64,000 nt of DNA from JABRWC01 sp039961675 (GTDB taxonomy: Bacteria; Planctomycetota; Phycisphaerae; UBA1845; Fen-1342), in assembly GCA_039961675.1 (NCBI GenBank), contig JABRWC010000118.1, positions 9,953 to 73,952 on the forward strand, in the 5' to 3' direction. The position numbers and the translations under genes were made by a program. Positions 9,680 through 19,000 of this stretch are shown here, piece after piece (position 1 is the first letter of the stretch; the number at the start of each line of letters is the position of its first letter). Below the pieces are notes generated by a model, which did not search any database, had not been told where the DNA came from, and worked only from the letters and a program-made list of their open reading frames with translations.

Positions 9680-10579
9680 ATGGCGAACATTCAACCGGTG
9701 AACACGACGTACGAACCGTTTAGCCGCGAGCCGGAATACGTGGAGCTGAACCGCGCGTTCATTGAGCGGCAGAATCTCGCGGGCGTGCGGCGCTTCCTGG
9801 ACCTGGCGTGCGGGACGGGAACCGTAAGCGAGCACCTGCTGGCGGCGTCGCCGGGGGCGCATTTGAACGGCGTGGACTACGACCCGGTGCAGATCGAGCT
9901 GGCGACGGCCCACTTCCGCGAACAGGGTTACGAAGTGCGTAACGGTTTCGAGATCACGGACGACCGCCGCAATGGGAAGCCGGTTCTGGTTTTTGGCGTT
10001 AGCAGCGCGGACGACCTGCGGTTCCCGGACGCGACATTCGACTGCGTGACGATCGCCAACGCGATCCACGTCATGCCCGATAAGGCGGCATTCGTCAAGG
10101 CGGCGGCGCGGGTCCTGAAACCGGGCGGCGTATTCGGGTTCAATTCGGTGTTTTACGCTGGCTCGTACCCCAAGGGCACCGAACGGCACACGTACGAATG
10201 GCTCAAGGAGGCGACGTTCTACATCGAGCGGAAGAACGAACGCTTGAAGGCCGCGGGCCGGCCTACGATTCGTAGGGCGCATGGGACGACGCGCGGCGCG
10301 TTTCAGAACCGCTGGTTCAACCCGCAGGAATGGTGCGAGCTGCTCGCGGGGGCCGGGCTCAAGGCTCACGACGTATTCGAGCGGACCGTGCTGATGGACG
10401 AGCGCTGCCTGGCGGCGGTGGGCGCGTACGGCGGGCTGGCGGAAGTCGTCATGAGCGGATACCCGGTCGCGGAGGCATCGGAAGCGCTTCAGGCGACCGC
10501 GGGCGTCGCGTTGCAGCGAACCGGGGTCGAGAAGCTGCCGCGGAACTGGCTGGAGGTCTGGGCAACGAAAGCGCGTTAG
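9680..10579 (+). CDS. Class I SAM-dependent methyltransferase
   Basis: The 299-residue product has a textbook class I fold. Motif I is FLDLACGTGTVSEHLL (about residues 34-50), followed by an acidic GVDYDPVQ motif II, FDCVTIANAIHVM near motif IV and VLKPGGVFGFNS (post-motif). It should transfer a methyl group from S-adenosylmethionine, probably to a small molecule or carrier-bound intermediate of the cluster. ATG at 9680 follows the preceding stop by four bases. Longer upstream readings overlap the previous gene and are rejected. It is followed by a repeat-filled gap before the ACP gene. Confidence 0.85.
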   Translation: MANIQPVNTTYEPFSREPEYVELNRAFIERQNLAGVRRFLDLACGTGTVSEHLLAASPGAHLNGVDYDPVQIELATAHFREQGYEVRNGFEITDDRRNGKPVLVFGVSSADDLRFPDATFDCVTIANAIHVMPDKAAFVKAAARVLKPGGVFGFNSVFYAGSYPKGTERHTYEWLKEATFYIERKNERLKAAGRPTIRRAHGTTRGAFQNRWFNPQEWCELLAGAGLKAHDVFERTVLMDERCLAAVGAYGGLAEVVMSGYPVAEASEALQATAGVALQRTGVEKLPRNWLEVWATKAR

Positions 10580-10610
10580 CGCCGATCGTTTGAGTTTCGC
10601 GACCCCAAGC

Positions 10611-10735
10611 GTCATTCCCGCGAAGGCGGGAATCCAGGTTCTGGACCCCCGCCTTTGCGGGGGCGACGGGCGTCTGGACCCCCGCCTTTGCGGGGGGTGG
10701 CGTGCGGGCGGCCCCGCTTCCGCGGGCGCGACAAG
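10611..10735 (+). repeat. Dispersed hairpin repeat of the GTCATTCCCGCGAAGGCGGGAAT type
   Basis: The gap between methyltransferase and ACP holds a well-known kind of bacterial dispersed repeat. The hairpin ATTCCCGCGAAGGCGGGAAT lies at 10614-10633. Two copies of CTGGACCCCCGCCTTTGCGG follow, at about 10641 and 10674, each able to fold by pairing its C and G runs. A third GC-rich palindromic piece lies near 10710. Short readings through it give the familiar spurious peptide VIPAKAGIQ, so open frames here are not genes. Confidence 0.85.
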
Positions 10736-10840
10736 CAGCGTCGATCCGGGCGTCCGGCGAAACAGGAGTCGGGCCGTTCATGCGCCGAAACCGCACGGCG
10801 GCCCGAAATGGCGAACAGCGTTTTTGATGGGAGGTGACGC

Positions 10841-11131
10841 GTGGCATCGCAGGGAACTTCGGCTGGCGGCGTGCACGAGAAGATGATCGGCATCGTAAAG
10901 AACATGACGGCCGACTGGGACACGGGCTTCGATGGCGAGATTGGCAGCGGCACGCGCCTGATCGGCGATTTGGGCTTCGAGTCGATCGACGTGGTGCACC
11001 TGGTCGTGGCGATCGAGACCACGTTCGGCCGCAGCGACCTGCCGTTCGAGGATCTGCTAATGCGCGACGGCCGCTACGTGGACGAGCTGACGATCGGCGA
11101 CGCCGTGACGTTCCTGGAGAAGCACCTATAG
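10841..11131 (+). CDS. Free-standing acyl carrier protein
   Basis: A 96-residue ACP-like protein. Ser48 in LGFESIDVVHL is the expected 4'-phosphopantetheine attachment site, with an acidic helix II after it (VVAIETTFG). The start is GTG at 10841, preceded by a strong GGGAGGTGA ribosome binding site. The PKS has no recognisable ACP but has a fused PPTase-like domain, so this protein is the natural candidate for the cluster's carrier. That pairing is inferred from context. A primary-metabolism ACP is less likely because no fab genes are nearby. Confidence 0.85.
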   Translation: MASQGTSAGGVHEKMIGIVKNMTADWDTGFDGEIGSGTRLIGDLGFESIDVVHLVVAIETTFGRSDLPFEDLLMRDGRYVDELTIGDAVTFLEKHL

Positions 11132-11132
11132 G

Positions 11133-11197
11133 GTCGGACTCGTGGCGTCGGACCTCCGTGTCCGACGAGCGAAGATCGCTCGGAGACCGGTCCCGCA
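11133..11197. repeat. Dispersed repeat, GTCGGACCTCCGTGTCCGAC plus GAGACCGGTCCC modules
   Basis: Immediately after the ACP stop lies GTCGGACCTCCGTGTCCGAC (about 11148-11167), an inverted repeat of GTCGGAC around a six-base loop. GGAGACCGGTCCC follows at about 11182. The same two modules recur at 13731-13782 and inside the helicase gene at 52058-52155. The second module is also the core of the PKS array. Confidence 0.8.
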
Positions 11198-11281
11198 ACA
11201 GCAGGTGCTGTGGCTTCGCCTTCGCAGCGACGACGCGGCGCGTCGAACGCGCGTGAAGGACAGGACGTGCCGCGCACGAGC

Positions 11282-12886
11282 ATGAACGAGATGCGGATGA
11301 GCATGCATCGAACGATCCTCATCGGTCTGGACGGTGCCACATGGACCGTGCTCGACCCGCTCATGGCGGGCGGGCACATGCCCGCGCTGCGCGCCCTGGT
11401 CGGCGGCGGCGTCCGCGCCGACCTGCGCTCCACGCCGCACCCGCTTACGCCGCCGGCGTGGACGACGCTGATGACCGGCGTGAACCCCGGCCGCCACGGC
11501 ATTTTCGATTTTCTGAGGGCCGAGCGCCGCAAAGGCGGGGCGTTCTTCACGCTGAACAACTACAACGACATCCGCGCCGAGACCATCTGGTCGATCGTGA
11601 GCCGCTCCGGCGGGCGCGTGGTGTCGGTGAATTTCCCGCTGATGGCGCCGCCGCCGGCGATCCACGGCGCTGTCGTACCGGGCATGCTCTCCTGGAAGCA
11701 CCTGCGCGCAAACGTCCACCCGGCGCAGCTCTACGACGAGCTCAAGGCGCTGCCGGAGTTTGACGCGCGGGAGATCTCCTGGGACTTCGAGCACGAGAAG
11801 AAGGCGCTCCAGCACATCCCCGACGACGAGGCGGAGGAGTGGGTGCGCTGGCACATCCGCCGTGAACAGCACTGGTTCAAGATCGTTCAGCATGTCATGT
11901 CCCGCGAGCCGGCGGACTTGGTCGCCGTCATGTTTGACGGCGTCGACAAGCTCCAGCACGCCTGCTGGCGGTTCCTTGATCCGTGCCTCGCCGGGCGGTC
12001 GCCCAGCACCTTCGAGCAGCGCATGCACGCGCTGTGCCGCGAATATTTCGCCAAGCTCGACGGCTTCATCGCGCGCATCATCGAGATCGCCGGATCCGAC
12101 GCGCGAATTTTCGTCGCCTCGGACCACGGCTTCGGCCCGACGGACACCGTGTTCCGCGTCAACAACTGGCTCCACGAGCGCGGCTGGCTGGCTTGGCCGA
12201 GCGAAGATGCGAACCTGCAAGGCGGCGTCCGCGCCGCGCACCACGTGCCGTTCGACATGGTCCACACCCGCGCCTACGCGCAGAGCGGCGCGACCAACGG
12301 CGTTCACATCCGGGTGAGCGAGGAGCCTGGCGACGGCGGCGTGCCGCCCGCGGAGTATGAGAGCTTCCGCGACCAGCTCGTGCGCGACCTGCGCGCCGTC
12401 CGCGACCCGGACACGGGCCAGGCGATCGTGAGGGACATCTTGAGGCGTGAGGATGTCTTCCCCGGTCCGCATATGCACCGCGCGCCGGACCTCACGCTGG
12501 TGCTGTTTGATCACGGCTTCGTCTCCGTGGTCCGCACCGACGAAGTCATCTGGAAGCGCCCGAACGTCACCGGGACGCACTACCCCATCGGCGTGCTGGC
12601 GGCGACCGGACCGGGACTGCGGCGCGGGGCGCGCCTGGCCGAGCAGAACATCCTCGACATGGCCCCGACGCTGCTGCACAGCCTCGGCCTGCCCGTGCCG
12701 GAAGACTTCGAAGGCCGCGTCATCGCCGACGTGTTCGATTCAAGCTGGCTCCGCGGCCACGCCGTGCACGCGGCGGGGCAAACCATGCAGGTTGCAGCGG
12801 AGCCGACCGCGCCCATCCCCGCTGAAGCGGCCGAGCAGGACGAGGAGATCATGGATCGCCTGCGCGCCCTGGGATACGTGGAGTAG
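11282..12886 (+). CDS. Alkaline phosphatase superfamily phosphohydrolase, paralogue of 5373
   Basis: The product is about 534 residues and closely parallels the protein at 5373. It has TILIGLDGATWTVLDPL at the start, TPPAWTTLMTGVNPGRHG, FDGVDKLQHACWR, ASDHGFGPTD and TGTHYPIGVLAATGPG. These match the metal and nucleophile regions of AP-superfamily phosphohydrolases of the COG3379 type. No signal peptide is seen. The frame is open further upstream through the repeat element. In-frame ATGs occur at 11282, 11291, 11297 and 11303. Comparison with the paralogue favours 11303, so the 5' end is uncertain by up to seven codons. Both paralogues end in a similar EEIMDRLRALGYVE-type tail. Two such enzymes in one cluster suggest sequential or alternative phosphate chemistry, but no substrate can be named. 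Confidence 0.8.
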   Translation: MNEMRMSMHRTILIGLDGATWTVLDPLMAGGHMPALRALVGGGVRADLRSTPHPLTPPAWTTLMTGVNPGRHGIFDFLRAERRKGGAFFTLNNYNDIRAETIWSIVSRSGGRVVSVNFPLMAPPPAIHGAVVPGMLSWKHLRANVHPAQLYDELKALPEFDAREISWDFEHEKKALQHIPDDEAEEWVRWHIRREQHWFKIVQHVMSREPADLVAVMFDGVDKLQHACWRFLDPCLAGRSPSTFEQRMHALCREYFAKLDGFIARIIEIAGSDARIFVASDHGFGPTDTVFRVNNWLHERGWLAWPSEDANLQGGVRAAHHVPFDMVHTRAYAQSGATNGVHIRVSEEPGDGGVPPAEYESFRDQLVRDLRAVRDPDTGQAIVRDILRREDVFPGPHMHRAPDLTLVLFDHGFVSVVRTDEVIWKRPNVTGTHYPIGVLAATGPGLRRGARLAEQNILDMAPTLLHSLGLPVPEDFEGRVIADVFDSSWLRGHAVHAAGQTMQVAAEPTAPIPAEAAEQDEEIMDRLRALGYVE

Positions 12887-12901
12887 CGAGGCGAGCGTGC
12901 C

Positions 12902-13729
12902 ATGAGCGTAACCGATGTGCGCAGATGCTTCTCGGGGCAGGTCGCGATCGTCACCGGCGGCAGCGCCGGGATCGGCCGCGACGTCTGCACGCGCCTCGCA
13001 GCGCGCGGCGCGCGCCTCGCCATCGTCGGCCGCGACGCGGGCCGGCTGGAGCGGGCCCGGCAGGAGAGCATCGCCCGCGGCGCCGGCCCGGACGACGTGC
13101 TGACGCTCCGGCTCGACGTGCGCGACGAATCCGACATGGATGAAATGGCGGCGCGCTCCCGCGAGCGCTTCGGCCGCATTGACATCCTGGTGCACTCGGC
13201 AGGCATGCTGCGACCCGCGGGCGCGGGGCTGATGCGGCTCGACCAGACGCCGCCGGAGATCTGGGACGAGGTCGTCCGCACGAACCTGCGCGGCACGTAC
13301 CTGGCGAACCGCGCGGTGCTGCCGGCGATGATCGAACAGCGCGCGGGCGACATTCTGAATCTGTCCTCGAAGTCCGGTCGCCGCGGGCTGGCCTTCGACG
13401 GACCGTATTGCGCCAGCAAGTTCGGCGTGATCGGACTGACGGAAGCGATCGCGGAGGAAGTGAAGTCATTCGGCGTGCGCGTGCAGGTGCTGTGTCCGGG
13501 GACGTTCGAGACCGGCGTGTGGGGACAGGCGGGGCCGCTGCCGCGGCCGGGCAATCTGCCGCCGTCGTCGCGCGTCGCGGACGCGATCGTGTTTCTGCTC
13601 AGCCTGCCGCGCGACGCGTGCATTCCGTCGCCCGATGTTGAGCCGGTGTGTTCGCTGGCCGAGACCGGTTGGCGCGGCGGCGCGCGTGGCGGCGGACGCA
13701 GCGGCGGGCGCGTGGAAATCGCGCCGTAG
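12902..13729 (+). CDS. Short-chain dehydrogenase/reductase (candidate trans ketoreductase)
   Basis: A classical SDR of 275 residues. The nucleotide-binding loop TGGSAGIG is near residues 18-25, followed by an NNAG-equivalent HSAG, a catalytic Ser in LNLSSKSG, and Tyr169/Lys173 in YCASK. It should reduce or oxidise a keto/hydroxy group with NAD(P)H. Arg after strand 2 (VGRDAGR) hints at NADPH preference, which would fit a 3-ketoacyl reductase acting for the KR-less PKS. The ATG lies 15 bases after the phosphohydrolase stop. The next SDR is a paralogue. Confidence 0.85.
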   Translation: MSVTDVRRCFSGQVAIVTGGSAGIGRDVCTRLAARGARLAIVGRDAGRLERARQESIARGAGPDDVLTLRLDVRDESDMDEMAARSRERFGRIDILVHSAGMLRPAGAGLMRLDQTPPEIWDEVVRTNLRGTYLANRAVLPAMIEQRAGDILNLSSKSGRRGLAFDGPYCASKFGVIGLTEAIAEEVKSFGVRVQVLCPGTFETGVWGQAGPLPRPGNLPPSSRVADAIVFLLSLPRDACIPSPDVEPVCSLAETGWRGGARGGGRSGGRVEIAP

Positions 13730-13730
13730 C

Positions 13731-13782
13731 GTCGGACCTCCGTGCCCGACGAAATCGGACCGGTCCGAGACCGGTCCCCCGA
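13731..13782. repeat. Dispersed repeat, second intergenic copy of the GTCGGAC/GACCGGTCC family
   Basis: Directly after the SDR stop, GTCGGACCTCCGTGCCCGAC is followed by the palindrome GGACCGGTCC and then GAGACCGGTCCCCCGAC. It shares both modules with 11133-11197 and again starts within a few bases of a stop codon. Confidence 0.85.
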
Positions 13783-13814
13783 CGCCGTGACCGAATGCGA
13801 AACAGGAGCAACGT

Positions 13815-14633
13815 GTGAGTGAAGGACACGACAACGTCCGCGGCCCGCTCGACGGTCAGGTTGTGATCGTCACCGGCGGCGCGGGCGGCATCGGCACGGC
13901 CGTCTGCGAGGCCGTCGCGCGCGCCGGCGGCAGCGTCGTGGTCGCCGACGTGAGCCAGCAGCGATGCCAATCGATCGTCTCGCGGCTCGACGAGCTATCG
14001 CCCCCGGGCGGCCGCGGCCACCTGTCGGTCGCTCTCGACGTCCGCGATGAAAACCAGAACGCGGCCACGGTGCAGGAAACGCTCGCCCGCTTCGGCCGCA
14101 TCGACGCGCTGGTCGCCTGCGCCGGAATCCTGCGCGGCCGAGGCCAGCCGCCCAAGCCCATTGTCGAGATCGGTCCGGACGAGTGGGACGACGTGATCGA
14201 CATCAACCTGAAGGGCGTCTATCTCAGCAATCGCGCCGTGCTGCCCACGATGATCGCGCAGCGCAGCGGGAACATCATCAACGTATCCAGCGTACAGGGG
14301 CTCGTGGGCCGCGCGTTCGACGGGCCGTACTGCGCGTCCAAGTTCGGCGTCATCGGCCTCACGCAGGCCGTCGCGGAGGAGGTCAAGAGCTACGGCGTGA
14401 AGGCCCAGGCGATCATGCCGCACGCCGTCGATACGCCGATGTGGGACCAGAACGGCCCGGTGCCCAAGCCGAGCTTCGCCCTGCCGCCGGAGCGCATCGC
14501 CGACCTGGTCCTGTTCATGCTGACGCAGCCGGCGGACACGGTGCTCAGCGGCGTGATGATCGCCCCGCTGGGCGCACGGAAGCGCAAGAAGGCCGCGGGC
14601 GAGGCGGAGTTTTCCGCCGGGGTGAAGGCGTAG
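13815..14633 (+). CDS. Short-chain dehydrogenase/reductase, paralogue of 12902
   Basis: The 272-residue SDR has TGGAGGIG for cofactor binding, ACAG in the NNAG position, NVSSVQG with the catalytic Ser, and Tyr172/Lys176 in YCASK. The stretch YCASKFGVIGLT is identical to that of the upstream SDR, so the pair arose by duplication. Asp after strand 2 (VVADVSQQR) suggests NAD(H), unlike the Arg in the paralogue. The two may therefore work in opposite directions or at different steps, which is inference. The start is GTG at 13815 with AGGAG about eight bases upstream. It is the last recognisable gene of the cluster. Confidence 0.85.
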   Translation: MSEGHDNVRGPLDGQVVIVTGGAGGIGTAVCEAVARAGGSVVVADVSQQRCQSIVSRLDELSPPGGRGHLSVALDVRDENQNAATVQETLARFGRIDALVACAGILRGRGQPPKPIVEIGPDEWDDVIDINLKGVYLSNRAVLPTMIAQRSGNIINVSSVQGLVGRAFDGPYCASKFGVIGLTQAVAEEVKSYGVKAQAIMPHAVDTPMWDQNGPVPKPSFALPPERIADLVLFMLTQPADTVLSGVMIAPLGARKRKKAAGEAEFSAGVKA

Positions 14634-14990
14634 AACCACCGAGACACAGAGGCACAGAGGCACAGAGACACCGAGACACAGAGACACAGAGGCACGCAGA
14701 AGAGAGTCGGAAATGCTCCATTGTTCAGTGGGTTCACCGAATCGCCGGCGACGCGCTGCGCGTGCGCGAAATGACGCCGCAACGGCGGAGTCGGGGTGCG
14801 CACGCCGAGCGGGCGATACGCCGATTTCGGCCGGGGTTGCGGCGTCGAATCGGGAGGAGCCTGGCGCGCGACGCCGGACGGCGTCGCGGCGCGCCCGCAA
14901 TCCACTTTCGCGTTGCACTGAGAGCCGCGCGGCAAGCGCAGTATCCCCTCCAGTCTCTGTGCCTCTGTGCCTCTGTGGTTCAATTCCCCG
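14634..14990. repeat. Element bounded by inverted CACAGAGGCACAGAG repeats
   Basis: The left end (14634-14695) is a run of CACAGAGGCACAGAG/GACACAGAG variants. The right end (about 14953-14985) is the reverse complement, CTCTGTGCCTCTGTG. The ends could pair, with about 260 bases of non-coding sequence between them. Readings through the left end give the low-complexity peptide type HRGTEAQRHRDTE found in spurious annotations. The 367 bases between the SDR stop and the esterase start hold no convincing gene. The right end abuts the start of the esterase. Confidence 0.75.
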
Positions 14991-15000
14991 CCGCGCGCAC

Positions 15001-15978
15001 GTGCTGCTCGGACTTGTGCTGGCGCTGGCCGGCTGCGGCCGCGCGGCCGCGCAGTTGCCCAAGAACGCCAACGAAGCCAGCGACCGGGAGCACTTCCTAC
15101 AGCACGAGGGTCGCGAGCGCCGCTATCTGGTGCACGCGCCCGCCGGCTGGGACGGCAAGTCGCCGCTGCCGGTGGTCCTCGCATTTCACGGCGGCGGCGG
15201 CCGGGCCGAGCTTCAGCGGACGCAGAGCGGGCTGAACGCCACATCCGACCGGCACAAGTTCATCGTCGTCTACCCGGACGGCACCGGACGCTCGGTGAAG
15301 CGCCTGCTTCGCCGCGAAGAGGTGGACGTACTCACGTGGAACGCGGGGCGCTGCTGCGGATCGGCCGTCAAGGAGAACGTGGACGACGTGGGTTTCATCC
15401 GCGCCCTGCTCGACGCGCTGCCCAAGCAGTATGCCGTTGACACGAACCGCATCTACGCCACGGGCATGAGCAACGGGGCGATGATGGCTCACCGCGTCGG
15501 GGTGGAGCTGGCGGATCGCATCGCGGCCATCGCGCCGGTCGCCGGCGCGATCATGATCGACGGACCCGAGCCGGTGCGCCCGGTCCCGATCCTGTACTTC
15601 CACGGCCTGAAAGACCCGAGTGCCAAGTACGAAGGCGGCCCTGGCCGTCTGGACAAGACGGTGCATCGCTCCGTTGCCGAGACGATCGCCTGGTGGGTGC
15701 GCGCCAACCACTGCGAGTCTCAGTCGGTCGAGACGCGCAAGGAAACCGATTGCATCGTCGAGCGGTACGAGCCGGCAGGCGCCGGCGGCGCGCCGGTGGT
15801 CCTGGTCAAGCTGCCCGAAGGCGGACACACCTGGCCGGGCGGCGTGGACGTCACGAAACACCTGGGAACCGGGCCGCTGATCGCCACGGTCAGCGCCAAC
15901 GAAATGATGTGGGAGTTCTTCTCGAAGCACCCGCTTCACGATGGGAAGCCGCCGGCTTCCCGCCCGGGCAAGCCGTAG
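15001..15978 (+). CDS. Secreted lipoprotein esterase, PHB depolymerase/LpqC-like
   Basis: The reading gives about 325 residues. It begins with a lipoprotein-type signal, LLGLVLALAGC, with Cys11 as probable lipidation site. The mature enzyme is an alpha/beta hydrolase of the polyhydroxybutyrate depolymerase/feruloyl esterase group: AFHGGGG (oxyanion region), GMSNGAMM (nucleophile Ser), HGLKDPS (acid) and EGGHTWPGG (His). It should cleave ester bonds outside the cytoplasm. The start is uncertain. GTG at 15001 is the first plausible codon but has no good ribosome binding site, and the open frame continues into the repeat element, which may have replaced the original 5' region. A paralogue lies at 20746. 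Confidence 0.75.
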   Translation: MLLGLVLALAGCGRAAAQLPKNANEASDREHFLQHEGRERRYLVHAPAGWDGKSPLPVVLAFHGGGGRAELQRTQSGLNATSDRHKFIVVYPDGTGRSVKRLLRREEVDVLTWNAGRCCGSAVKENVDDVGFIRALLDALPKQYAVDTNRIYATGMSNGAMMAHRVGVELADRIAAIAPVAGAIMIDGPEPVRPVPILYFHGLKDPSAKYEGGPGRLDKTVHRSVAETIAWWVRANHCESQSVETRKETDCIVERYEPAGAGGAPVVLVKLPEGGHTWPGGVDVTKHLGTGPLIATVSANEMMWEFFSKHPLHDGKPPASRPGKP

Positions 15979-16096
15979 AAGGGACGGCTTCGCCCGGCAT
16001 GTGCGGAAACGGACTACGACGCGCCGCCGTTCGGCAGGCGCAGGGGACGGGAACGCCGCGGACGGCTCTGCGCGGTCTGCGGCGGGAGGGGTTCGG

Positions 16097-19000
16097 ATGA
16101 TGGCGGACCGAGTGATTCGAGTATCGGTCATGACTTTCGCGGCGGCGCGCGGGCTGCGCGTGTCGGTTCCAGTCCTGTTGGTGTGCATTCTCGCCGCGTT
16201 GCCGGCGCCGGCGGCGATCATCGCCGGCACGGTCTGGAAAGATGCGGACCGCAGCGGCACGCGCGACGCGGGCGAGCCTGGCCTCGCGGGCGCCACGATT
16301 TACCACGACGCGAACCTCAACGGCCGTTACGACGCCGGCGAGCCGACGGCGATGACCAACGCCGATGGGGCGTATGCGTTCACCGGGCTGGCAGCCGGAC
16401 GTTATTTTCTCGCCTCGCTGCCGCAGGCGCGCGTGCTGCCGACGGCCCCGCGGGAGCCGGCGCTCGTGCCGCCGGTGTTCATCATCACGCGCGGCGGGCC
16501 GCGGGTGTTCTCGTGCGACGACTTGAACAACGACGGCTACCTCGACATCGTGACGAGCAACAACTTCGAGCGCAGCGTCTCGGTGGCGATCAGCGGGGCG
16601 GGGGGAACGTACGGTCCGGCCACGCATTACGAGGTCGGCGCCTCGCCGCGCTTCGTGCTCGTGGAGGACTTCAACCACGACGGCTGGCGCGACCTGGCCG
16701 TCACCAACCAGCACGGCGACAGCGTCTCCGTGCTGATGAACAACGGGGACGGCACGTTTGCGCCGCAAGTAACCTATCCGTGTGATGACGAGACGTTCAT
16801 GATCGCCAAGGGCGACCTGAACGAGGACGGCGACGTCGACCTGGCGGTGATCAACCAGTTTGGGAACAACCTCACGATCCTGCTCGGCAACGGCGACGGG
16901 ACCTTCTACACGTCCGAAACGATCTGGCTCGGCTACTGGCCGCACGATGTCGTCGTCCAGGACATCGACCAGGACGGGCACCTCGACATCGCCACGGCGA
17001 ATTTCCTCGTGCGTTCCGTCGCGTTGCTATGGGGCCACGGCGACGGGACGTTCGAGCCGAACCAGTACCTGGCCGTGGGCGATCGCCCGCTGCACACGCG
17101 GATCGCCGACCTGGACAAGGACGGCGCGCTCGACCTGGTCGTCGAGAACCGATTCTCGAACAACGTCATGGTGATGTACGGCAACGGCGACCGCACCTTC
17201 ACCGACCCGGCCGTCTATCCCTCCGGCGAGCAGACGCACGACGCGGCGCTCGTCGACGTCAACCTCGACTCGTGGCTGGACATCGTCGTCGTCGGCTACA
17301 TGAGCAACGACGTCACGATCTACCTCAACACCGGCCAGCGCGACTTCTCGCTCAAGGGCATTTACCCGGTCGGCGGCGTCGCGCCGCTGTTCGCCATGCC
17401 GCTCGACCTGGACCAGGACGGCGACCCCGACCTGGTCGTCAACAACTACGAGAGCGACGACGTCACGACGCTCATCAACGACGGAGCGGGCGCCTTCTCG
17501 CCGGGACCGTCCTACCCGATCGGGCAGGACCCGCGCTCGATGGTCCTGGCCGACCTCGACAACAACGGGCATACCGACATCGTCACGGCCGCGATGTTCG
17601 ACTACCGCGTGGGCATCATCTACAACGCCTTCGGCCGGCGCATCGTGCCGGTCGGCGCGTCGAGCGTCGTGGGCGGCGCCGACTTCGGCGCGTACGAATC
17701 CTCCGCGCAGGGCGAGCCTGCCGGCGGCGGCAACCGCTTCAAGCTGCGCATCGGCGAAGGCTCGCACAAGAACGTGGCCCGCGTCGCTGCGGCGCAGGTC
17801 AGCACGTGGCCGCTGAAGCTGTTCCGCACGAGCGGCGCCGAGTCGCGGCACGTTTCGCTCGACGCGGTCGTGGTCGACGGCGATCCTGCGCTCTGGGACG
17901 TGCAGCTCGCCGAGCGCGCCGTGCTGCTCGGTCCGGCGCCCACAGTCTCGCGCGCCGACGCGAATGAGCCGGGCGTGCTCAAGAACCGGCCCGGCGACGG
18001 CGCCGTGGACGACGCGGACCTGGCGATTCTCGAATCCTGTTTCACCGGCCCGGGACAGTTCGTCCCGCCGGAGAGCTTCGAAACCTGCCTGCAACTCGAT
18101 CTCGACGGCGACCTGGACATCGACGACAACGACCGCGACGCGCTGCTGGCCGACTGGACCGGTCCGGTCATCACGCCCTGGGCGCGCCAGGTCGAGCTTC
18201 GCGTCACGCCGCGGGCCGGCGCGCCGGCGGGTTCCAGCGTCCGCGTGCAGATCCTGGCGACCGACACCGACAGCGGCGAGACGCACTCCGTTTTTGCTTA
18301 CGTCACCCGCAACTTCTACGATCCCGGCATCTCGCCCATTCAGCGCGTCGACTGGACCGTCGAGCGCAGCTCCAAGGTCATCCTCGCGCGCAAGCAGCGC
18401 TTCGACCTGGTGGTGTACAACCGCGGCGCCGCGGCCGACACGATCGAAGTGAGCGTGGACCCGGTATCGGGGTTTGCGTTCGAAATCCGCGACGCGATCA
18501 CGCTCCAGCCGCGCACGACCTACGCCATGGCCGCCGCGCCCGACGGCGCGACGTTCCCCGAGAGCGTCAGCCCCTTCTACATCGAGGTGACCGCGCCGGC
18601 GAACTGGCCGTTCGGAAGCACCGCGACCTTCCGCGTCAACGCCCGGAGCGTCAACGGCGGCATGACCAACGGCATCGACCTCGAAGTCGTCAAGGGCGGA
18701 CCATTGTGGGCACCCTCGGATCTCCGGCTGGAAGAGGGGCGGCGGCACAATGTCCAGCCCGGCGCCGACGCCAGCTTCGGCTTCCAACTCGTCAATCCGC
18801 TGCCGACGCAGCGCACGCTGACGCTCACCGCCGTCGCGCTGCCGCCCGCCGACGTGGACGAGGACGGCGACGTGGACGGCGACGACCTGTCCGCGTTCGC
18901 CGCCTGCATGGACGGTCCGGACCTGGACGCCGCCTGTCAGCCGGACGCGCTGTCGCGACTCGATCTCGACGGCGACGGCGACGTGGATGTCGCCGACTTC

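Noticed and set aside
10590..10886. Small + frame containing VIPAKAGIQ
   Set aside because: It is a reading through the well-known dispersed hairpin repeat and overlaps the ACP gene.
14183..15235. 350-codon + frame containing HRGTEAQRHRDTE
   Set aside because: It overlaps the SDR and esterase genes and its middle is the CACAGAG repeat; it is a known type of spurious gene.
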